Positions 51,284 through 60,900 of a stretch of DNA of 64,000 nucleotides are shown here, piece by piece (positions within the stretch are counted from its first letter, which is position 1; each line of letters begins with the position of its first letter). The notes under the pieces are model-generated. The model made no database searches. It had not been told where the DNA came from and worked only from the letters and a program-made list of their open reading frames with translations. The DNA comes from Oscillatoria princeps RMCB-10. Its GTDB lineage: Bacteria; Cyanobacteriota; Cyanobacteriia; Cyanobacteriales; Oscillatoriaceae. The position numbers and the translations under genes are program-made. The stretch covers positions 186,001-250,000 of the forward strand of contig JAHHHT010000009.1 of assembly GCA_019359235.1 (NCBI GenBank). Direction: 5' to 3'.

Positions 51284-52630
51284 ATGATAGAAGTTGAGCA
51301 TTTAAGCAAAAGCTACGGCTCGACACCGGCAATAATCGATGTCACCTTTGCCGTAGAGCCAGGGGAGATTCTGGGGTTCCTCGGTCCCAACGGGGCGGGG
51401 AAAACCACGACGATGCGGATTTTGGCGGGGTATTTGCCCGCGACGGGCGGCACCGCCAGGGTTGCCGGCTTCGATGTCCACGAGAATTCAATGGCGGTGC
51501 GGCAGCGGATAGGCTACCTGCCCGAAACGCCGCCGCTCTATCCAGAAATGACGGTAGAGGGATTCCTGCACTTCGTGGCCAGGCTGAAGCGGGTGCCGGC
51601 AGGCGATCGTCAAGAGCGAGTCGAGTACGCCCTCAAGCGCTGCAACCTGCTAGAAAAGCGGAAAGTCTTGATTCGCAAGCTTTCTAAAGGGTTCCGGCAG
51701 CGAGTCGGCATCGCCCAAGCGATTGTCCACGACCCGCCGGCGATCATTCTTGACGAGCCCACCACTGGGCTCGATCCGCGCCAAATTATCGACGCCCGCA
51801 ATTTGATCAAGAGCCTAGCCGGGGATCACACCATTATCCTGTCCACCCATATTTTGCCGGAAGTCAGCATGACCTGCAGCCGGGTGGTAATTATCAATCG
51901 GGGCCTCGTGGTGGCCACCGATACCCCGGAAAACCTGATGGCTCAGCTGGCGAGCGGTTCGCGCTATGAGCTGGAGGTAGATGGGGACGCAGCTGTTGCC
52001 CTGCAGTTGCTGGAAAAAGTGCCCGGAGTGATTTCAGTTGACTTGATGCCGGCAGAAAACCTGCCGGAACATCGCCACCGGCTGCGGCTGACAGCCGGGC
52101 CTACAGCAGAACCGGCACCGGAGATTGTAGCGGCTTTGGTGTCAGCTGGTCTCGGCTTGTACCAAATGAGGCCGGTGCAAGCTAGCCTAGAAGATGTGTT
52201 TTTAGAAGTGACTACGGAGGAAAAGACACTCGCACTCGAAAAGACGAGTGGCTTTCAGCCGGAAAAAACACCGGCAGCCGAACTTCCCAGTGGCTTTCAG
52301 CCGGAAAAAACACCGGCAGCCGAACTTCCCAGTGGCGAAGAATCGGAAAAGACACCGGCAACCCAGTCTGTGAGTGGTGAACACTCTGAAAAGACACCGG
52401 CACCCCAGTCTGTGAGTGGTGAGCAGGAGGAAGAGAGCAAACAGGTAGGGTCTAGCAGCGGCGCGACCGCAGAGGAGAATCCGTTTCAAATAGAGTCAGA
52501 AACTCTAGAGAGTGCGCCCACCTGGGTGGGAGTAAACGACCAAAGGCCAGTGTATGAAGATGTGGATCTGGAGTCAGACCTGTGGGCGAGCGATGTGAAG
52601 GATGAAAGCCAAAAATCTCACAATAATTAA
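51284..52630 (+). CDS. ABC transporter ATPase (GldA-like) with repetitive acidic C-terminal extension
   Basis: A 448-residue protein. The first ~310 residues are an ABC-2-type ATPase with Walker A GPNGAGKTT (34-42), LSKGFRQR (133-140) and Walker B AIILDEP (153-159). The remaining ~135 are acidic and low complexity, with near-exact repeats of GFQPEKTPAAELPS and variants xxSEKTPAxQSVSGE. Ordinary GldA homologues stop near 310. With the next three genes it forms a GldA/GldF/GldG/DUF4340 set, in Bacteroidetes linked to gliding, in cyanobacteria of unproven function. Confidence 0.9.
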   Translation: MIEVEHLSKSYGSTPAIIDVTFAVEPGEILGFLGPNGAGKTTTMRILAGYLPATGGTARVAGFDVHENSMAVRQRIGYLPETPPLYPEMTVEGFLHFVARLKRVPAGDRQERVEYALKRCNLLEKRKVLIRKLSKGFRQRVGIAQAIVHDPPAIILDEPTTGLDPRQIIDARNLIKSLAGDHTIILSTHILPEVSMTCSRVVIINRGLVVATDTPENLMAQLASGSRYELEVDGDAAVALQLLEKVPGVISVDLMPAENLPEHRHRLRLTAGPTAEPAPEIVAALVSAGLGLYQMRPVQASLEDVFLEVTTEEKTLALEKTSGFQPEKTPAAELPSGFQPEKTPAAELPSGEESEKTPATQSVSGEHSEKTPAPQSVSGEQEEESKQVGSSSGATAEENPFQIESETLESAPTWVGVNDQRPVYEDVDLESDLWASDVKDESQKSHNN

Positions 52631-52705
52631 TAGATGTAGCGAGGCGGGAATGTTGGGTGAATTAATTTTGCCCGAGCGCATTTCTCAACCAGTCGGAGGG
52701 CTTCA

Positions 52706-53515
52706 ATGAAAGTGATCATCGGAAATATTATGGCCATCTATCGCAAGGAGTTGCAGGGGTATTTTGTCTCCCCTCTGGCTTATGCGATAGCCGGCGTGTT
52801 TTGGCTGCTTGCCGGCTTCTTTTTTGTGGCCATTCTGCTGGGGCAAGAAGGAGTGATCGCCCAAGCGGCTTACAGAGACGATCTGATCAAACAGGGGATG
52901 TCCTTACCGCCAGTGGATGTCCCCTACCTATTCGTGCAGCTTTTCTTGCAGTTGATGGGTTCGCTTTCCCTGTTCGTGCTGCCGGTGCTGTCGATGGGGC
53001 TGTATGCTGAGGAGCGCAAGCGCGGTACATTAGAGCTGTTGGCTACCTCACCGATTACCAACTGGGCAGTTGCCACCGGCAAATTGTTGGGGGTGCTGAC
53101 TTTTTTTACCGCGATAGTGGTGCCGCTGCTCGCTTGCGAGTTGATTGCCCTCAGCGCTTCCAAGCCGCCGGTGCCCCTAGCCGTACCGCTGTTGGGGCAT
53201 CTGGGATTGCTTCTGCTGGCGGCCAGTATTCTATCTTTAGGAATGTTTATCTCCTCCCTGACAGACAGCACCATTCTGGCGTCGGTTCTCACCTTCGCGC
53301 TGGTTTTGTTCCTGTGGGTAATCGATTTGGTGGCCAACAGTATAAGTGGGCCATTTGGGGAAGCCTTGGCGCATTTATCGTTGCTGAAGCACTACAGCAA
53401 CCTGGTTCAAGGGGTGATAGATAGCAGCAGTGTGATGGTGTTTGCGAGTTACATTGCTCTGGGAGTGTTTCTAACGGCTCAATCTGTTGAAACGCTTCGC
53501 TACCAGCAGTCTTAG
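52706..53515 (+). CDS. ABC-2-type permease (GldF-like)
   Basis: A 269-residue permease with six predicted membrane helices (about 20-42, 70-96, 115-140, 148-172, 178-200, 240-262). YRKELQGYFVSPLAYAIAGVFWLLAGFFF and EERKRGTLELLATSPITNWAVATGKLLG are characteristic of this family. GGAGG is correctly spaced before the ATG. It follows the ATPase by 75 bases. Confidence 0.92.
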   Translation: MKVIIGNIMAIYRKELQGYFVSPLAYAIAGVFWLLAGFFFVAILLGQEGVIAQAAYRDDLIKQGMSLPPVDVPYLFVQLFLQLMGSLSLFVLPVLSMGLYAEERKRGTLELLATSPITNWAVATGKLLGVLTFFTAIVVPLLACELIALSASKPPVPLAVPLLGHLGLLLLAASILSLGMFISSLTDSTILASVLTFALVLFLWVIDLVANSISGPFGEALAHLSLLKHYSNLVQGVIDSSSVMVFASYIALGVFLTAQSVETLRYQQS

Positions 53516-53539
53516 GAAAGCAAAACAAAAATAAAAAAT

Positions 53540-53577
53540 GTCAAAAAGGCATTTGGCCATTTTGACTTTTGATTTTA
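53540..53577 (+). terminator. Hairpin with T-rich tail after the permease
   Basis: Stem GTCAAAAAGGC / GCCATTTTGAC and a tail TTTTGATTTTA. It would weaken or end transcription before the GldG gene 300 bases on. Confidence 0.6.
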
Positions 53578-53867
53578 CCCTAGAAAAAAGGCTGAACATA
53601 AAATAAGGGTGGGTGCCATAAAAAGCATTACCCCTCACACAGTCCGCCAAGAGAAGGGGGAGCAATATCTCCGGCTAGATTGCCCTCCTTACCTTGCATA
53701 CCTTCAACTGCGCCCGCATATTGATGCGTCTGGAGGGGTGGGTAAGTTAGGTTTTTTGGTGGCTAAACCGGATTTGATATCAGTGATTTATATTAGAGCT
53801 AAAAGCTAAAAGCTAAGAAGTCAAAATTAAAAGATAGCATCTAAAGGGTAAAAGTGTACCAGCTAAG

Positions 53868-55577
53868 ATGAAGACAGTCAAGATCGACGAGAAGCAGCCG
53901 AGACAGGCTTGGAAATATGCGTTTTGGCTAAGTCCGTGCTTAATTGTGATGGGCTTAACAGCAGGGGCGATATCGGGCACCTGGGTGCCGGTGCCTGCAG
54001 GGCTGCTGGTGGCGGGGTTTGTCATCCTGGGGTTGTGGGCGCTGCAACCGGGCAGTGGCATACAGAGGTTTTTGGGTCAGCGCTCGACACAAGCCAACAC
54101 TAATGCCCTAGCCGCCACGCTGTCAGTGCTGGTGATTCTGGGTCTGATTAATTTTATGGCCACTCGCTATCCGCTGCGAGTGGACTTCACCGAAAATCAG
54201 CAGTTTACTTTGGCCCGCCAAACACAGCAGCTGGTGCGCAATTTAAAGGAGCCGGTGAAGGTTTGGGTGTTCGACCGGGCAGAGAATCCCTCAGACCGGG
54301 CATTGCTGGAAAATTACCGCCGGCAGGGGGGTTTCAAGTTCAGCTTTGACTATATCGATCCGCAAGCAGAGCCGGCGCTGGCGCGAAATTTCGGCGTCAG
54401 CCGCTTTGGGGAGGTGCATCTGGAATCTGGAAAGCGGCGGAAGTTTCTCCTGAGCGTTGACGATCGCAGTCGCCTGACCGAGCTCAAACTGACCAATGGG
54501 ATAGCGCAACTGCTCAGCGATCGCCAAGCCAAAGTTTACTTCCTGCAAGGTCACGGAGAGCGATCCCTGAAAGCCGGGAAAGGCGGACTCTCGTCTGCTG
54601 TGGCTTCCTTGGAGAACAAAAACTTTATCAGTGAGCCGCTCAATTTGGCCGAGCGCTCGGAAGTGCCGCAGGATGCCGCTGTCGTGGTGATTGCGGGGCC
54701 CAAACGGGCCCTGTTTGAGGGCGAGGTAAAAGCCTTGAGGGACTATCTCAACCGGGGTGGCAGCCTGCTGGTGATGCTAGACCCCACTTCTGACGCCAAA
54801 TTGGACACCCTGCTGGGAGAATGGGGGGTGAAGCTGGACAATCGCTTGGTGATAGACGCTTCCGGTCGGGGACAGTTAGTGGATCTCGGGCCGGCTATAC
54901 CCCTAATCGAGAATTATGGCGAGCACCCCATCACCAGCGATTTTCAGGGAGGCTACTCGTTCTATCCCGGAGCGCGACCGCTTGAAACTAAGCCGGTGCC
55001 GGGAATTCAGGAAACGCCCCTGCTTATTACCAATGAAAAGAGTTGGGGAGAGAGCAACCCGCAGAAGCAGCCATTAAAGTTCAATCCGGAAACCGACCGC
55101 AAAGGTCCGATGCTGTTGGGGGTGGCGCTGAGTCGGAGTGCTGCTAAATCCGCCGCAGAGCAGGCTAAGGACACTCCGCTGCCCATTCCCGCTCCGCCGC
55201 CCATTCCCGCACCGCCGCCGGCAGCTGATGAGAAGCCCCGTGAAGTCTCTCCGTCGCCCATTTCCACTCCGCCGGCGGCACCGGCCCAAAAGCCCGCCGG
55301 CACAGGTCAAGAGCCTCGAATGGTGGTGTTGGGCAATTCTGAGTTTGCCACGGATGGCATATTTGAGCAACAGTTAAATGGCGATGTTTTCCTCAATTCC
55401 GTCAGCTGGTTGAGCAAGCTGGAGGGGCAAACCCTTTCCATCCGCCCCAAACAAGCAACTGACCGGCGCATCAACATGACACGGGAGCAAGCCCTCCTGT
55501 TGAGTTTGATGGCTGTGGGGATTTTGCCCGCTCTCGGGTTGGGGTCAGCAGGGACTCTCTGGTGGAGCCGGCGCTAA
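53868..55577 (+). CDS. GldG-family ABC-associated protein
   Basis: A 569-residue protein with two N-terminal membrane helices (about 20-60) and a third at ~80-100. A large extracytoplasmic domain follows (MATRYPLRVDFTENQQFTLARQTQQLVRNLKEPVKVWVFD, then KVYFLQGHGERSL, and LNRGGSLLVMLDPTSDAKLD), ending with a C-terminal membrane helix. A Pro-rich insert (about 440-475) is a lineage addition. It partners the upstream ATPase and permease. Some family members bind or degrade glycans, but this is unproven. Confidence 0.9.
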   Translation: MKTVKIDEKQPRQAWKYAFWLSPCLIVMGLTAGAISGTWVPVPAGLLVAGFVILGLWALQPGSGIQRFLGQRSTQANTNALAATLSVLVILGLINFMATRYPLRVDFTENQQFTLARQTQQLVRNLKEPVKVWVFDRAENPSDRALLENYRRQGGFKFSFDYIDPQAEPALARNFGVSRFGEVHLESGKRRKFLLSVDDRSRLTELKLTNGIAQLLSDRQAKVYFLQGHGERSLKAGKGGLSSAVASLENKNFISEPLNLAERSEVPQDAAVVVIAGPKRALFEGEVKALRDYLNRGGSLLVMLDPTSDAKLDTLLGEWGVKLDNRLVIDASGRGQLVDLGPAIPLIENYGEHPITSDFQGGYSFYPGARPLETKPVPGIQETPLLITNEKSWGESNPQKQPLKFNPETDRKGPMLLGVALSRSAAKSAAEQAKDTPLPIPAPPPIPAPPPAADEKPREVSPSPISTPPAAPAQKPAGTGQEPRMVVLGNSEFATDGIFEQQLNGDVFLNSVSWLSKLEGQTLSIRPKQATDRRINMTREQALLLSLMAVGILPALGLGSAGTLWWSRR

Positions 55578-56197
55578 GATAAGGGCGCAGGGAGTGGGAG
55601 CAAGTAAGTCAATACACTCTGCGTTCCACCCCGCGCTCGCACAACCCCACCTTCCACCCCACGGGGGACAGCGCTCAGCCTCTGAGCTTTCTGGTTAAGT
55701 TTAGTTATGTCCATCTACTTAATAGCGATTGGGGAGAGCGCGATTAGCTATAAGCTGATTGACAGTTGTGATCCGCTGTGGTATGAAATGTCTCAGGCGC
55801 TCGCGCCCGCTCTCCTACCCCTGTAAGAGCGGGTTTACCCGACATATAACAGATTCCAACGAGCGTGAGGTGCAGATATTGATAGCGAAGCCGGACGCGA
55901 CAGCGTCTTTCCCCCCTTGCCGGGGCGGTCTCCTTGTGCCGCACCGCCCCTACAAAGTGGGGGACAGAAGGGGAAGAAGTTCGCGCTTGGTAGGGGCAGG
56001 CCCCCGTGCCTGCCCCTTGGGGGGAAGGACGCGCAGCGCTTAGGAACTGCACTCCGAGCGCGTGAAAACTGCTATATCTGCCGGTAGCAAAGCATATCTA
56101 TAAACCCGCTCCTACAATTCTTAAAAAACTCTCTAGAGCCCGCCAGAGGCGCTCTACAGAACTCAAAACTTATTCCTCAATAATCTCATTCCTCACC
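55578..56197. other. Gene-free stretch inside the Gld-like operon
   Basis: No gene. 620 bases with GGGGCAGGCCCCCGTGCCTG-type palindromes near 55990-56023 and GGGCGGTC/GACCGCCC-like words near 55920-55950. It separates the last gene of the set from the rest, so that gene may have its own promoter. Confidence 0.55.
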
Positions 56198-57064
56198 ATG
56201 AAGTTGCAGCGGTCTACTTTAATTTTGATGCTTTTGGCGTCGCTCGCAGGTGGGTTTGTTTACGTTTATGAGATTCAGGGCGCTCCTCAGCGGGAAGCTG
56301 CAAAGGCAAAGCAGCAGCAAATCTTTTCCTTTAAGGAAGAGGACGTGCAATCTCTGACGGTGAAAACCCAGAAACAAATGCTGGCGTTTGAGAGGGGCAG
56401 TCAGGAGAAGCAGCAAACGCCGGGGGAACTCCGCTGGCTCCTAAAGATCCTCAATCCGGCACTGGCAAAACAGCCGGCAACCTGCACAGCACAAGCCACT
56501 GGGCAGACTGCAGCAACCTGCCAGATCCCGCCACCGCCACCGCCGCCACCCTCCGCCACCGCGAAACCGCAAGCAAAACCGGCAGCTTCCCCGAACCCGG
56601 CAGAAAAACAGGCCAAGGGTTCCGACACTCCAGGAGTTCCGGCTAGTGACGCACCGGTGGCATTTTTGCTGAATCTGCTCACCACCGGCAAAAGCGACCG
56701 CACGCTGGTGATGACTGACCCCGCCAAGCAGCGCAAAGAATACGGTTTGGATGAGCCGGTGGCAACGGTGGAAGTGAAGCTGAAGAATCAGCAAAGCCAT
56801 CGCTTGATTTTGGGCAAGCCTGATTTTAACGGCACTTTTTTGTACGCTCAATCTGACCCGCCGCCGGACAAATCTGAGAATATCGAGGTGCTTTTAGTCT
56901 CTCCGGACTTTCAAAATGCTGTCAATCGCCCCCTGTCTGAATGGAAAAGCTCCCAGAAGGATTCTAAGCCGTCTGAGAGCACTTCTAAGGACAAGAACTC
57001 TAAGACCACTCCTAAGGGAACTGGGGGGAGTCCGGACAAATCCGCTCCTAAAGCTCCCAAGTAG
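56198..57064 (+). CDS. DUF4340-domain protein of the Gld-like operon
   Basis: A 288-residue protein with one N-terminal membrane anchor (about 5-24) and a DUF4340-type body: FKEEDVQSLTVKTQKQMLAFERG, LRWLLKILNPALAKQP, and RKEYGLDEPVATVEVKLKNQQSHRLILGKPDFNGTFLYAQ. A Pro/Ala/Lys low-complexity stretch (about 110-145) interrupts it, and the C-terminal 50 residues are Lys/Ser-rich. DUF4340 genes commonly follow gldG. It probably interacts with GldG outside the membrane. Confidence 0.85.
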   Translation: MKLQRSTLILMLLASLAGGFVYVYEIQGAPQREAAKAKQQQIFSFKEEDVQSLTVKTQKQMLAFERGSQEKQQTPGELRWLLKILNPALAKQPATCTAQATGQTAATCQIPPPPPPPPSATAKPQAKPAASPNPAEKQAKGSDTPGVPASDAPVAFLLNLLTTGKSDRTLVMTDPAKQRKEYGLDEPVATVEVKLKNQQSHRLILGKPDFNGTFLYAQSDPPPDKSENIEVLLVSPDFQNAVNRPLSEWKSSQKDSKPSESTSKDKNSKTTPKGTGGSPDKSAPKAPK

Positions 57065-57933
57065 CGATTGCGGAACCTAAGCGAAGCCAAACCGGCTTTC
57101 CGATTTGCAGAAAGCCGGCAGCCTAAAGACTGCGGTACTCTGTTAAATAGTGCTTCTAGCTTTTCTCAGTTGGATTAACTACTGCCGGGAAACCCGGAAG
57201 GGGGCGGTCGTGCCGCACCGCCCTTACTAAACCGGGTTTCTCAGTACCTCACAAAGGATGAGAAACGCTATATAAAGAAAAAGTGAAGGAGCCAGAAACC
57301 GAGTTGAGTTGTGGGCCATTACATCTCAGTTTACCCAGCAAAAGAAACCCGGTTTCTCAACTCCTGCCGGCCTTAACAATTACTTTATAAACTCCGTGTC
57401 GTGCCGGTGAGGAGATGGGTGGGCGAAGCGCTGCCAATCCAAACGCCACCGCATCCTTTTCCTTTCTTTTGCCCGCTCGCCCTCGCACTCCTCCCCAACA
57501 CCGGCAAGGGCGGCCAAGCACCCCCCCTTCCGCGAGCTGCTCCCCGACCGCCTGCTCCTTTTGCGTCCGGCGGATTAATTGCGAGCGGGATTCAGAGGGG
57601 TAGGGCGAGAGGGAAAGAACAGGAAAAAAGAATTAAAAGTAACTAACCGGAATTGCTGTGAGAGCAAAAAATCCAATCCGATTGATTGCTTAGTTATTAA
57701 GCGGGCTGTCAAAATCTGAAACCCACTTGGCTGGCGGCTTTGACCGAGCCGTCGGATTTTAACCCCCGGAAAAACCCAATCTAAAATCTAAAATCTAAAA
57801 TCGGCACGCCTCCCTTAGCCCTTGGGGGGTGCGCCGAACGGGTGAAATTGCTCTTGTACTTGAGCCGGCAAGGCGGTTATCTTGCAGGAAGAGGTTCCAT
57901 ATTCACTCGGGTGCCGAGACGCAGGAATGAGGG
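57065..57933. other. Gene-free stretch of 869 bases with repeats
   Basis: No gene. Contents: an AAACCGGCTTTCC/GAAAGCCGG stem (57089-57118), family 2 MITE-like element (57269-57392), a reverse copy of the GTTTCTCATCCTTTGTGAGG arm near 57237-57270, and (ATCTAAA) heptads at about 57777-57800. TGAGGG precedes the ATG at 57934. Confidence 0.65.
57269..57392. mobile_element. MITE-like element, family 2
   Basis: Begins TATAAAGAAAAAGTGAAGGA, carries AGAAACCGAG and AGAAACCCGGTTTCT, and ends CTTAACAATTACTTTATAA. Both halves align with 23470-23644, whose nested palindromes are absent here. Confidence 0.72.
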
Positions 57934-60900
57934 ATGGCTGCCAAGAATGTTGCAGGACGGTTACAAAAATTGATTGTTGCCTATTCAGCACTGGGGATTT
58001 TGGCCACCGGCACGCTCGTTGCTGTGGTGAGCGCAGTGCCGGTGTATCACCATCTCAAACAACACGAGGAGAGAAATCTGCTGTTAGCCGTCAGAACTAA
58101 AACCCTGGCGGTTGAGGAATACCTGAGGCGAACCAAAGACATCGCCAAGCAGATCGCCAGCCGCACGGAACTCCGCAACTACCTGGAGGCGTACAGCCAA
58201 AAGAAGCTCAGCCTCAAGCAATTGGTGAATTTCAGCTTGCCCAGACTGAGAGACGCCCTCAAGCAGTCTGAGGAATTGGCAGGGATTACCCGTCTCGATG
58301 TCTCTGGCAAACTGGCGGTGAGGGTGGGGGTGCCGGTGCCTCCCGAATTTTGGCCCGTCCCAGATGCCGGCTCCCACGAGGCCAAGGTTTATGGCCCAGT
58401 GACTCTGGAAGGTGCCACCTATTTAGTCGTGGGTGTTCCGATTCTCTGTCAATCCTGTTTCCCGGATTCATCGTTTCAATCCCCTTTCCGAGATTCATCT
58501 ATTGGCCAATCCAGGCGAGTGGGGACGGATATCGTTTTGTTCAAGCTCGACCACTTGCAGCAGATTCTAGCAGATGACTCAGGTCTGGATCTCACCGGCG
58601 AAACGGTTCTCGGAACGGTGCTAACCGATCGGGTGCAGCTGTTTTTTCCTTTGAGAGAAAACAGGGGGCGCTCTGCCGCCGTGGGGCAGATGGCGGGCAG
58701 ATGGTGGGGGATAAATTTGAAATCCAGTGGGGCTCAAATTTCCGCAGATGGGGCAGGGGGTGCGGCAAATCGTGGGGGCGCAACGCCAGCTGCAGCAGCA
58801 GAGCGAGTTCGATTCCCAACTGCCAATCCCCAACTGCCAATCCCCAACGCCCAATCCCTGATTCCCAAAACGTCTCTCCTGGGAATAGCCCTGCAAAAGG
58901 CTGTCGCTCAAAACACCGGCATCCTTTGGCCATCGGGTGCGGGCGCTGGCGCTGAGATTGTGGCCTACAGCCCGATTCCAGACAGCGAATGGGGGCTCGC
59001 TGTCACAGTCGCTGACTCGGAGCTGTATGGACCGCTCTACCGCCAGATTGCTGCCACCGGCACTGCCATCGCTGTTTTGGTGTTGCTGGGCACCGGCGGC
59101 ACGGCACTCCTGCTGCGCGCGGTTGCCGGCAAGGCCATCGTTCACACTGCGGAACTCGAGCAGATGGTTGAGCAAAAAACGGCATCTTTGGAAACCGAAC
59201 AGCAGTGCAGGATATCGGTACAGGAGGCGCTCCGGGAGTGGGAAGAGCGCTATGCGATCGCCGCTGCCGGTGCCAACGACGGGCTGTGGGATTGGAATCT
59301 AGAAACCAGCGAGGTTTATTTTTCGCCGCGCTGGAAAGCTACGCTCGGTTACGGCGAAAACGAAATCGGCACTCACTCCTCGGAATGGTTTAACCGCGTG
59401 CATCCCGACGACGTGGAGCGGCTGAAGGCGGAGATCACAGTTCATTTCGCAGGGCTGACCTCCCATTTGAGAAACGAACACCGCATCTGGCACAAAGACG
59501 GCACCTACCGCTGGGTGCTCTGTCGGGGAGTGGCAATTCGCAACACCGGCGACAAAGCCTATCGCATGGCGGGTTCTATGACTGACATCACGGCACACAA
59601 GGCGGCTGAGGAAGAGAATATCCGTCTAGCCGCTTTCCCCAGAAACGATCCCAATCCCGTTCTGGCATCAGACCGGCAGGGCAACCTGATTTACATCAAC
59701 CCAGCCGCACTGCGGGTGCTGGCACAGCTGGGCGTCGAGCCGGCAGGGGGTTTTTTGCCGGCAAACCACCCCAAACTCGTGCGCCGCTGTCTGGAAACCG
59801 GACAGGGCGAGCGCCAGATCGAGGCCACTGTGGGCAGCCGCGTCTTTTCTTGGACTTATCACCCCATCCCCGCACTGGATGTCGTGCACATGTACGCCAC
59901 TGATATCACCGAGCGCCTGTGGGCGGAAGAACAGTTGCTCCACGCCGCCTGGCATGACGGGCTCACCGGCACCCCCAACCGCAACAAATTTATCCACCAG
60001 CTTTCCCAGACCGTGGAGCGGGCCAAACAGCGGCAGGACGATCTGTTTGCCGTGCTGTTTTTGGATCTGGATCGCTTCAAAGTGGTCAATGACAGCCTCG
60101 GGCACAGCAAGGGCGATCAATTTCTGGTTGCGGTGGCGCGGCGACTGCAAGCGTGCTTGCGCCCCGGGGATCTGGTCGCCAGACTTGGGGGAGATGAGTT
60201 TACGATCCTGCTGTCAGCGATTAGCGAGATCGCCGACGCCACCGGCTTTGCTGAGCGCATCCAGCTGGAACTGATGCAGCCGGTCAATCTCAGCGGGCAC
60301 GAAGTGTTCACCACCGCCAGCATTGGCATCGCCATCGGCGCGTACCGCCGAGCCCCCTCCCACAGCGAGCCGGTGGGCCACCCATACGAGCAACCCGAAG
60401 ACATCCTCCGCGACGCCGACCTGGCCATGTATCGCGCCAAGGCCCTGGGAAAAGCCCGTCATGTGGTGTTCGACGCCGCCATGCACGAACGCGCCGTAGC
60501 GCTGTTGCAGTTAGAGAATGACTTGCGGCGAGCGATTCAAGAAAATTGTGAGGGCTCAATTTTGAACTCAGAATTGACTGGGGGGAGTGCCACCGGGCGG
60601 GTGTTTCCAGGCGAGAGCCAGTCGGAGCGACTGAAGGTACAGCTGTTGCTTCACTACCAGCCGGTTGTGGCGCTGGATACGGGGCGAATTGCGGGATTTG
60701 AGGCTCTGGCTCGCTGGCACCACCCAGAACGCGGTCTGATCTCACCGGCAGAGTTCATTCCAGTGGCAGAAGAAACTGGAATGATTGTACCTCTGGGGGC
60801 GTGGGTGTTGCTGGAAGCGTGCCAGCAGCTGCGCCGGTGGCAGGAGCAATTTCCCGACCGGCAGGAACTGACCATGAGCGTCAATCTCTCTGGCAAACAG

